A stretch of DNA of 18,793 bases from CAYOBW01 sp964402115 (GTDB taxonomy: Bacteria; Verrucomicrobiota; Kiritimatiellia; UBA8416; CAYOBW01): contig CAYOBW010000130.1 in NCBI GenBank assembly GCA_964402115.1, positions 1-18,793 of the forward strand, written 5' to 3'. Positions 13,295-18,793 of the stretch are shown in pieces. How positions within the stretch are numbered: position 1 is the stretch's first letter; each line of letters begins with the position of its first letter. The notes under the pieces were generated by a model. That model saw nothing but the letters and a program-made list of their open reading frames with translations. It was not told the DNA's origin and made no database searches. Made by a program: the position numbers and the translations under genes.

Positions 13295-14097
13295 GATTCG
13301 ATTCCCGTGAGCAGGAAGCCCAGACCGCGTGCAAGATTCCAGCCGCGCGCGGCGGCAAAGAAGGCCAGCCAGCCGCAGACGAAGCCCCAGTCGGACAGGC
13401 GGAAGGACGGGCGGGAGGAAACGCGCACCTCGCCATCGAAACCGCGAGCCACCATGGCGCGATAGACGCGCTCCGCCCGGTCCATGGACCGCAGCAGCAA
13501 GTGGCCGACCAGCGAACCGTAGACCCGGAAAGGCAGGGAACGCCGCCCGCCAGACCGGAGCGCGACGCTCCGCGTCATCTTGACCCCCTCGTCCGCCACG
13601 ACAAACAGGTAGCGGTGGAGAAACAGCAGCTGCATGACGAAGACCCTGGGAACCCCCATTTGCGCCAGCCCGGCTCCCAGGCGCTGCATGCCGGTGCAGG
13701 CGATCAGCACGAGGGCCGCCCCGACCGTGAGCGCGAAACGGAACATGATGGAGGCGAACGAGCACCACCCGCCCGTAATGACAACCGGTCCGAGGAGGGC
13801 AACGGGCTGCCGGTCCAGGAGGGGGTTGAAGATGCCGACCACCAGCGCAAAGGGCGCCGCCACGAGAATCTTCTTCAGGATCGGCCCCGCAGGGATGCGG
13901 CCCAGCGCGACAAGGGCGACCGGATAGAGCAGCAGCGGGGTCAAAGCGGAGAGCGCGTGGCGGGGAAACGACACGACCACGACGATAAACGCAAGGGTGA
14001 CGAGCGCCTTGGCCCGCGCATCGACACGGTGCACGGGCGTGTCCAGCCGCCCCAGTTCGTCCATCCGACCAATCTCAACCCAGTCCGCTATGCCCAT
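13291..14097 (-). CDS. cbiQ: ECF transporter transmembrane protein (CbiQ/NikQ)
   Basis: 268 aa. This T component joins the metal-binding CbiM/NikM to the ATPase. It starts with a cytoplasmic segment (GRLDTPVHRVDARAKALV, the usual CbiQ opening), followed by several membrane helices (for example ALVTLAFIVVVVSF, FALVVGIF, FALTVGAALVLIACT). The large cytoplasmic coupling region carries the two conserved Arg-containing helices: TRSVALRSGGRR and SMDRAERVYRAMVARGF, matching the ARG-type motifs that dock on the ATPase. ATG 14097 has AGGGGAG about 5 nt upstream, 33 bp behind the CbiM stop, and the gene overlaps cbiO by 4 nt. Family membership is sure; whether Ni or Co is transported depends on the M component. 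Confidence 0.92.
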   Translation of the reverse strand: MGIADWVEIGRMDELGRLDTPVHRVDARAKALVTLAFIVVVVSFPRHALSALTPLLLYPVALVALGRIPAGPILKKILVAAPFALVVGIFNPLLDRQPVALLGPVVITGGWCSFASIMFRFALTVGAALVLIACTGMQRLGAGLAQMGVPRVFVMQLLFLHRYLFVVADEGVKMTRSVALRSGGRRSLPFRVYGSLVGHLLLRSMDRAERVYRAMVARGFDGEVRVSSRPSFRLSDWGFVCGWLAFFAAARGWNLARGLGFLLTGIES

Positions 14098-14130
14098 GGC
14101 ACTCCCCTATCCATCAAGGCTCCTGCAGCG

Positions 14131-15186
14131 TCATGGCTTTCCGGGCTGGCAGGGGGCCGCACGCGCTTTGAGCGCAAGCCCCACCAGGCAGGCCAGCGCC
14201 AGGGACAGCAGGCCGCCGACGAGGCCCGCTACGGAAGTGCCGGCGCGCACCGCCGGCCACGGTTCCGGGTCGGCAGCGGCTGATCCGCCGGGCGCGGCTT
14301 CGGGCGCGTCGGCCTTGAAGCCATAGCCGGGCAGAAACGCGGTCTTCCTCTGCAAGTCGGCCAGTTCCCGATGGGCTGACGCCTCCGCCCCTGCCAGCTC
14401 CTCCCTGCCGCTCACCCTGAAGATCGACCACTCCAGGCCATCGGGATGCGACGACGCGAACCAACTCCCCACCCCGCCCAGGACGACCGCGGCAACGGCC
14501 AGACCCAACAGCACGGGACGCGGGTTGGTGGACGCGCCAGCCGCCGGGGCCGCCGGCAACGCTTCGGGGCGCGCCCGGGCGACGAACGCGACCACGGTCG
14601 CGGTCGCCAGGCCCTCGACCACGCCGATCGCCAGATGGATCGGTAGCATCACGAGGAGAAAAGCGCCGAACGGCAACTCCGAGAGACCGGACGCGGTGGT
14701 CTCCAGCACGACGCCAAACGCCCCCAGCTGCAGCCCCGCCACGCCGGCCACCACAGCGGCCACCCAGGCCCGCGGCGTGCCGTGTCGCCCCCCGGCCAGC
14801 GCGCGGTAGAGCAACGGGTAAGCGCAGAACGCCGGGAAGAAGCCCAGGTTGAAGATGTTGCAGCCCAGGGCCAGCAGGCCGCCATCCGCAAAGAAGAGCG
14901 CCTGTACGGCCAGGACCGAGGCCATGACCAGGAAGGCCGCGTGAGGGCCGAGCAGCACCGTCAGCATGAGCCCGCCGCCGAGATGGCCGCTCGACCCGGT
15001 CAGGGGAATCGCGAAGTTGATCATCTGCGCGGCAAAGATGAACGCGCCCAGCATGCCCATCAGGGGCACGAGGTTGTCCCGCTGGGTCTGCCGCACGACG
15101 CGCGCGCAGTAAGCGATCAACCCGCCCGATACCACCCACAGAGTCCCGCCCACCGCGGGCGAAATCAACGCGTCGGCCATGTGCAC
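14131..15186 (-). CDS. cbiM: Ni/Co ECF importer substrate-binding protein, CbiM/NikM with fused PDGLE (NikN-like) domain
   Basis: 351 aa. This membrane S component selects the metal. GTG 15186 is chosen because it yields Met-His-Met-Ala-Asp-Ala-Leu-Ile-Ser-Pro, the invariant CbiM/NikM start: in solved NikM structures the N-terminal Met amine, His2 and a later His (about 67) bind the metal. GGGAGG lies 9 nt upstream. The later His is His68 in LTGSSGHLGGG. Helices fill 14-205. From about 225 a second part follows: a helix (VLLGLAVAAVVLGGVGSWF), the PDGLEW motif (248-253) and a last helix (LVGGLLSLALACLVGLAL). PDGLE domains are the N component of Ni importers, so this is an M-N fusion and nickel is somewhat more likely than cobalt (then nikMN). 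First gene of the M-Q-O operon. Confidence 0.92.
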   Translation of the reverse strand: MHMADALISPAVGGTLWVVSGGLIAYCARVVRQTQRDNLVPLMGMLGAFIFAAQMINFAIPLTGSSGHLGGGLMLTVLLGPHAAFLVMASVLAVQALFFADGGLLALGCNIFNLGFFPAFCAYPLLYRALAGGRHGTPRAWVAAVVAGVAGLQLGAFGVVLETTASGLSELPFGAFLLVMLPIHLAIGVVEGLATATVVAFVARARPEALPAAPAAGASTNPRPVLLGLAVAAVVLGGVGSWFASSHPDGLEWSIFRVSGREELAGAEASAHRELADLQRKTAFLPGYGFKADAPEAAPGGSAAADPEPWPAVRAGTSVAGLVGGLLSLALACLVGLALKARAAPCQPGKP

Positions 15187-15340
15187 GTTCTGGTTCCTCC
15201 CGGCAAACCGACCGGCCTGCGCAAGCCCGGACACGACCGGCGCGTCCGCCGACAGGATCGGTCCGAACGCTTCGCAAGCTTCACCTGCGCGGTCCCTTCC
15301 GGCGCGCCTACCCCGTGCCGCGCCATACCTTCACGTAATA

Positions 15341-15368
15341 TTTATCACCACATCGTAACACGAGACAA
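15341..15368 (-). promoter_or_regulatory. Candidate promoter of the Ni/Co importer operon
   Basis: On the minus strand TTGTCT (15363-15368) and GATAAA (15341-15346) lie 16 nt apart in the only AT-rich stretch between the two genes. TAAATA two bases further is an alternative -10. The implied leader to the GTG is about 150 nt. Confidence 0.4.
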
Positions 15369-15389
15369 GCAAAACCCGACAGCAAAACC
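15368..15389 (-). repeat. 9-bp direct repeat next to the importer -35 box
   Basis: GGTTTTGCT occurs twice on the minus strand, at 15381-15389 and 15368-15376, 13 bp apart, abutting the candidate -35. A tandem CAGCCATT octamer (15395-15410) lies just upstream. Such placement suits a regulator site, possibly metal-responsive; no known operator is matched. Confidence 0.4.
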
Positions 15390-15470
15390 TGCAGCAGCCA
15401 TTCAGCCATTCGCCTTATGGCCGAAGACCTCCTTGTCTGAGACTTCAACGAACGGACCGGCAGAGCGCAG

Positions 15471-15492
15471 GGACGGCGCGGGAGCGCCGTCC
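15471..15492. terminator. 9-bp perfect stem-loop after the SDR gene
   Basis: GGACGGCGC (15471-15479) pairs exactly with GCGCCGTCC (15484-15492) around GGGA. A second partial dyad, AAGGTA/TACCTT (15493-15514), lies between it and the SDR stop. It is probably the end of the helicase-SDR transcript; the absence of a T run and its form also suit a dispersed hairpin repeat. Confidence 0.5.
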
Positions 15493-15525
15493 AAGGTAGG
15501 ACGGTCCATACCTTTTGGGCAACGG

Positions 15526-16293
15526 CTAGACCTCGCGGTAGATCGCCCGGCATGAGATGCTGGCGATGACCGACTTGGGAACAAGGCGGGCAGCCAGGGG
15601 GATGAGCTTTGCGCGGCCGCCGTAAATGGAGACGGACCGGTGGTGGTCGGCGTCGCGCAGGGCTTTCCGCACGACGTCCTCGGCGCGCGCCTTGGTCGTG
15701 AACATACGCTTCTGCCGGTGCGACCCCGTGTGGGCCACGCTGGAGAACTCCGTGTCCACCGGCCCCGGGCAGACGGCGATGGAGTGCACGCCCCGCCGCT
15801 TGAGCTCCGGCAGCAGCCCGATGCTGAAGTGGGTCACGAATGCCTTTGTCGCCGCGTACACCGTGAAGCCCCCCAGCGGCGCGAACCCGGCCACGGACGA
15901 CACGTGCAGCAGGCAACTCCCCGAAGACATGTGCGGCAGACACACGTGCGTCAGGTGCACAACCGCCCGCACGTTGACGTCGATCATCTCGAGCTGGTCC
16001 GTCAGCGGCAGATCGGCGAAGTCGCCCAGCTTGCCGAACCCGGCGTTGTTCACGAGATACCGCACGGCCGGGCTCTCGCGGGCCAGCAATTCCCGCACGC
16101 GGTCAATCTCCTGCGGCTGGCGCAGGTCGAGCGGCAACACGCGCGCCGGCGTGGTCAGCGTCTTGCGCAGCGCTTCGAGCCGGTCGCGCCGCCGCGCGAT
16201 CAGCCAAAGTTCGTCCAGCTGCCGCGCGTCCAGCTGCCGCGCAAACTCCGTTCCCAGTCCAGCCGATGCCCCCGTCACGATTCCGATCATCAT
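15526..16293 (-). CDS. Short-chain dehydrogenase/reductase
   Basis: 255 aa, classical SDR size. It is an NAD(P)-dependent oxidoreductase of the cytoplasm; the substrate is unknown. The Rossmann motif TGASAGLG spans 7-14, with Arg34-Arg36 after the second strand suggesting NADP preference; Asp56 in PLDLR, NNAG at 82-85, and the catalytic Ser133, Tyr146 and Lys150 (VSSVAGF, VYAATK) are intact, as is PGPVDTEF (176-183). The C-terminal part (VRKALRDADHHRSVSIYGGRAKLIPLAARLVPK) resembles the YqjQ/DltE-like subgroup that acts on lipid-like or bulky substrates, which I cannot confirm. ATG 16293 overlaps the helicase stop by 4 nt, and a second ATG at 16290 follows at once; AGGAGAGG lies 4 to 7 nt upstream. 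Its coupling to a repair helicase has no obvious biochemical reason. Confidence 0.92.
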   Translation of the reverse strand: MMIGIVTGASAGLGTEFARQLDARQLDELWLIARRRDRLEALRKTLTTPARVLPLDLRQPQEIDRVRELLARESPAVRYLVNNAGFGKLGDFADLPLTDQLEMIDVNVRAVVHLTHVCLPHMSSGSCLLHVSSVAGFAPLGGFTVYAATKAFVTHFSIGLLPELKRRGVHSIAVCPGPVDTEFSSVAHTGSHRQKRMFTTKARAEDVVRKALRDADHHRSVSIYGGRAKLIPLAARLVPKSVIASISCRAIYREV

Positions 16294-18686
16294 CCCGCCT
16301 CTCCTTCGCTGCCCGCGGGCTCCCCCGCCCCCGGCTCACCCGCCGCCCCCGCCACGCCCAGCACCGCCTCCAGCAGGGCCAGCGCCCCCGCCTTGTTCGG
16401 GATCCGCCCGCGCACGGCCGAGTCCATGTCCGTCAGCGCCCCCGGCGGCAGCGCCGAGCCCACGCACGACGGGCAGCCGTCCGGGCAGCCGCACTGGCCA
16501 ATCACGTCCGCTATCGTCCGCAGGATGGCGCCGAAGCAGTCATGGCAGCGGCGCGCATAGCCCATGCCCCCCGGGTAGCGGTCGTGGAGAAACAGCGCGT
16601 CCACGCCGAGGTTGCGCGCGTCCACGACCGTGCCGACGTCCTGCGTGTCGCACATGACGAAGAACGGCGCCACCTCCACCAGCACGTTCGCGATCCCGAT
16701 CAGGGCCTCCCCGACAATCAGCTTGCGCGCCTGCAGCGCCTCCGCGACCGCCGGGGGCGGCGCGTACCACATGGCGACGGTTTCCATGGCCTGCGGCGGC
16801 AGTTCGAGCTGCTCGTAACCCAGGCTGTCGCGCGAGTGGAAGCGGATCTTCTTGAACATCGGAATCACGGTCGTCACCGTCACGTCGCCAAAGCCCAGCA
16901 GTCCCGCGGGCACGGCCTCCTCGCGCGTCTTCGCGTCGATCCGCACCTCCGACACCGGCACGGCCTGCGTGTAGTAATCCAGGTCGCGCCGCTGTACGAA
17001 GGCGATCTTCTTGTCGAAATCCAGCCGCTCCACGAAATACGTCTCCCCCCCGTGCAGGTACACGGCATGGGTGTGGAGCTGCGCAAGCGCCGACAGCTCG
17101 TCCATGGTCCCGATGACGCGCTCGCCCGCCGCCTCGTCCTGGATCGTGTAGACGGGCCCCGAGATGTTCCGCAGGCTCACCTCGGCCGCGGGAAAGGCGG
17201 AGCTCGACCAGAACCAGCGCTCGTCGATCCGGCGCACGGCGGACTCCTCCTCCAGCAGCTCCAGGATGGGCGCGGCATACGGCCCGAAGGCCTCCACGTC
17301 AGCCGGGGTCAGCGGCAGCTCGCTGGCCGCGCACTTCAGGTGCCCGACGACGATGTGCGGATTGTCGGGGTCCACGATGGCCTGCTCGGGCGACTGGCCG
17401 AAGAGGTAGTCGGTGTGCGCCATGAGGTACTGGTCGAGCGGCGCATTCTGGCCGACGAGGAAGACCACGGCCTCCTCCCGCCCGCGCCCGGCCCGGCCCG
17501 CCTGCTGCCACAGGCTGGCGATCGTGCCGGGGTAGCCGACGAGGATGCACGCGTCCAGGCTGCCGATGTCGATCCCCAGCTCCAGCGCGTTGGTGCTGGC
17601 CACGCCCAGGATCTCCCCCGCGGCCAGCTTGCGCTCGATCTCGCGCCGCTCCTCGGGCAGGTAGCCGCCCCGGTAGGCCTGGACCTTGTCCGCCAGCTTC
17701 CGCGACACGCCGCGCAGCTTCTCGCGGCAGTCCTTCATGATGAGCTCCGCCGCCTGGCGCGTCCGCACGAAGGCGATGGTCTGGACGCCCTCGCGCACGA
17801 GCGCCGTCAGCAGTTCCACCGCCTCCCAGCGGGAGCTGCGCCGGTCGCCGCCGACGCGCCAGTTGCGCGGGTCGCCACGGGCCGCGGTATCGAGCGGGGG
17901 CGGATTCCAGAAGACGAAGCGGCGGGCGCCGCGCGGGGCGCCGTCGTTGGCGACGAGCGTCATCGGCCGCCCCGTCAGGCGCGAGGCGTGCGCGGCGGGG
18001 TTCGCGATCGTCGCCGAGGAGCAGATGAAGCGCGGGTTCGCGCCGTAGTGCCGGCAGATGCGCGACAGCCGCCGCAGGACGTTCGCGAGGTGCGAGCCGA
18101 AGACGCCGCGATAGGCGTGGACCTCGTCGAGCACGACATACTTCAGGTTTGCGAAGAAGCGGTCCCAGCGCGCGTGGTGCGGCAGGATTCCCTGGTGCAG
18201 CATGTCCGGGTTCGTGAGGATGATCTGGCCGCCATCGCGCAGCTTGCGCCGCAGCCCCGCGGGCGTGTCGCCATCGTACGCGCCGGCCAGGAACGGGATG
18301 CCGGGCGCCGCGGTCTGCCACGCCCCCAGCCCCCGCAGCTGGTCCTGCGTCAGCGCCTTCGTGGGATAGATGAAGAGCATCGTCGCGCGGTCGTCGGCCA
18401 GCAGCGCCTCCAGCACGGGCAGCGTGTAGCACAGCGTCTTGCCGCTGGCCGTGCCGGTGACCACGACAACGTCCTCGCCGCGGCGCACGGCCTCCAGCGC
18501 GGCCGCCTGGTGCTCGTAGAGCCGCGGAATGCCCAAACGCCCGAGGCCCACGGCCAGCGGCTCCGCCAGGCCCCCGGCCACCGGCCGACAGACCGCCTCC
18601 CGCTCCGCCAGGGTGCGCACATGCACGATCTGGTCCTTGAAGAAGGACTCCCGCTGTAGCCGCTTGATGAAGGTCCCCGCGTCCAT
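16290..18686 (-). CDS. mrfA: MrfA/YprA-type DEAD-box helicase with DUF1998
   Basis: 798 aa. Superfamily 2 helicase with a C-terminal zinc domain, like Bacillus MrfA, a 3'-5' DNA helicase needed for mitomycin C lesion repair. Seen: an N-terminal Q-type region (LYEHQAAALEAV, 56-67), Walker A TGTASGKT (77-84), PTKALTQDQ (108-116), TNPDMLH, DEVH (187-190), SAT (224-226), STNALELGIDIG (364-375), QQAGRAGRG (394-402). The DUF1998 end has Cys714, Cys717, Cys732, Cys734, Cys738 and Cys741, four of which would hold Zn or a metal cluster. ATG 18686 is chosen: GAGG lies 5 nt upstream, and the family starts in this region. The frame continues to 18785 but that stretch holds the likely promoter. No mrfB-like nuclease gene is next to it; an SDR gene overlaps its stop by 4 nt. 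The acidic Gly/Ala/Glu tail of about 25 residues is probably disordered. Confidence 0.92.
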   Translation of the reverse strand: MDAGTFIKRLQRESFFKDQIVHVRTLAEREAVCRPVAGGLAEPLAVGLGRLGIPRLYEHQAAALEAVRRGEDVVVVTGTASGKTLCYTLPVLEALLADDRATMLFIYPTKALTQDQLRGLGAWQTAAPGIPFLAGAYDGDTPAGLRRKLRDGGQIILTNPDMLHQGILPHHARWDRFFANLKYVVLDEVHAYRGVFGSHLANVLRRLSRICRHYGANPRFICSSATIANPAAHASRLTGRPMTLVANDGAPRGARRFVFWNPPPLDTAARGDPRNWRVGGDRRSSRWEAVELLTALVREGVQTIAFVRTRQAAELIMKDCREKLRGVSRKLADKVQAYRGGYLPEERREIERKLAAGEILGVASTNALELGIDIGSLDACILVGYPGTIASLWQQAGRAGRGREEAVVFLVGQNAPLDQYLMAHTDYLFGQSPEQAIVDPDNPHIVVGHLKCAASELPLTPADVEAFGPYAAPILELLEEESAVRRIDERWFWSSSAFPAAEVSLRNISGPVYTIQDEAAGERVIGTMDELSALAQLHTHAVYLHGGETYFVERLDFDKKIAFVQRRDLDYYTQAVPVSEVRIDAKTREEAVPAGLLGFGDVTVTTVIPMFKKIRFHSRDSLGYEQLELPPQAMETVAMWYAPPPAVAEALQARKLIVGEALIGIANVLVEVAPFFVMCDTQDVGTVVDARNLGVDALFLHDRYPGGMGYARRCHDCFGAILRTIADVIGQCGCPDGCPSCVGSALPPGALTDMDSAVRGRIPNKAGALALLEAVLGVAGAAGEPGAGEPAGSEGEAG

Positions 18687-18747
18687 GCTCGCCTCTGCCT
18701 CCCCGTTTCGCTCGTTGTCGCACCTGTGACAGCTCAGGCACCCGCAC

Positions 18748-18776
18748 GTTGTACTTTCTTTGCGACCGCGGGGCAA
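18748..18776 (-). promoter_or_regulatory. Candidate promoter of the helicase-SDR operon
   Basis: On the minus strand TTGCCC (18771-18776) and TACAAC (18748-18753) are 17 nt apart, each matching the sigma-70 consensus at 4 of 6 positions. The leader to ATG 18686 is about 55 nt and contains the short palindrome CTGTCACAG (18725-18733). Confidence 0.4.
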
Positions 18777-18793
18777 GTCTCCCATCCCGGGCT

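Larger units (their letters stand above)
15187..15525. other. Intergenic region and leader of the importer operon
   Basis: 339 bp between the SDR stop and the importer start. An AT-rich island near 15331-15370 holds the candidate promoter, leaving a GC-rich leader of about 150 nt with several short stems such as GCTT-GCG-AAGC. I looked for the conserved boxes of a cobalamin riboswitch and did not find them; a NiCo riboswitch could not be confirmed by eye. No coding frame is supported. Confidence 0.55.

Noticed and set aside
12551..13768. 405-codon extended frame for the CbiO ATPase
   Set aside because: The upstream half is an out-of-frame shadow of CbiQ; the ABC domain begins at ATG 13294 with a 4-nt overlap.
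15187..15340. Cobalamin riboswitch upstream of the importer
   Set aside because: The conserved boxes, including the B12 box, were not found by eye.
16266..18659. 797-codon plus-strand frame opposite the helicase
   Set aside because: Antisense shadow rich in Arg, His and Gln; all helicase motifs are on the minus strand.
18687..18785. 33-residue N-terminal extension of the helicase with CGCLSCHRC
   Set aside because: Cys spacing is tempting, but the stretch contains the promoter candidate and ATG 18686 has a better ribosome binding site and matches family start.

Overview
The window looks like a GC-rich bacterial chromosome segment with dense, short-spaced genes and no plasmid, phage, transposase, rRNA, tRNA or CRISPR signature. 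Gene content (a secreted heparinase II/III-like lyase, an ECF sigma / membrane anti-sigma / PDZ trio, an exported rubrerythrin, a DUF481 outer-membrane protein) together with several palindromic intergenic repeat families fits a Gram-negative, often anaerobic member of the PVC group (Verrucomicrobiota/Kiritimatiellota-like). That placement is inference from gene content; no marker gene is present to prove it.

Layout. 1-1121: a small putative lipoprotein (240-686, +) embedded in repeat-rich DNA, including a 124-bp imperfect palindrome (750-873) built from four mirror-placed copies of one 10-mer. 1122-3560 (-): secreted polysaccharide-lyase-like protein. 3561-4031: divergent regulatory gap with dyads and repeated GCTGT-nACG elements. 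4032-5909 (+): operon of ECF sigma factor, single-pass membrane protein (probable anti-sigma factor, starting 92 nt inside the sigma gene) and secreted PDZ protein. 5937-7405 (-): KDPG/KHG aldolase and glycerophosphodiester phosphodiesterase, translationally coupled by an ATGA overlap. 7563-8939 (-): TrpB2-type tryptophan synthase beta chain without TrpA. 9019-9777 (-): DUF481 beta-barrel protein. 9865-11950 (-): ferric-reductase-like flavocytochrome preceded by an exported rubrerythrin. 11951-12550: 600-bp gap with an alternative-dyad element and a 28-bp-arm palindrome. 12551-15186 (-): complete ECF-type nickel/cobalt importer (CbiM/NikM fused to a PDGLE (NikN-like) domain, then CbiQ, then CbiO) behind a ~150-nt leader. 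15526-18686 (-): MrfA/YprA-type DEAD-box helicase with DUF1998, coupled by an ATGA overlap to a short-chain dehydrogenase.

How the genes work together. Three modules stand out: an envelope-signalling trio (sigma, membrane anti-sigma, periplasmic PDZ); a redox/metal neighbourhood (flavocytochrome reductase, periplasmic rubrerythrin, Ni/Co importer), which are separate transcription units and may be only neighbours; and a DNA-repair helicase operon. No wholly new multi-gene system is evident. The strongest candidates for under-described biology are the sigma/anti-sigma/PDZ trio with its unusual overlap and repeat-studded promoter region, the exported rubrerythrin, and the symmetric palindromic repeats. 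All homology calls were made by recognising motifs by eye, without database searches.
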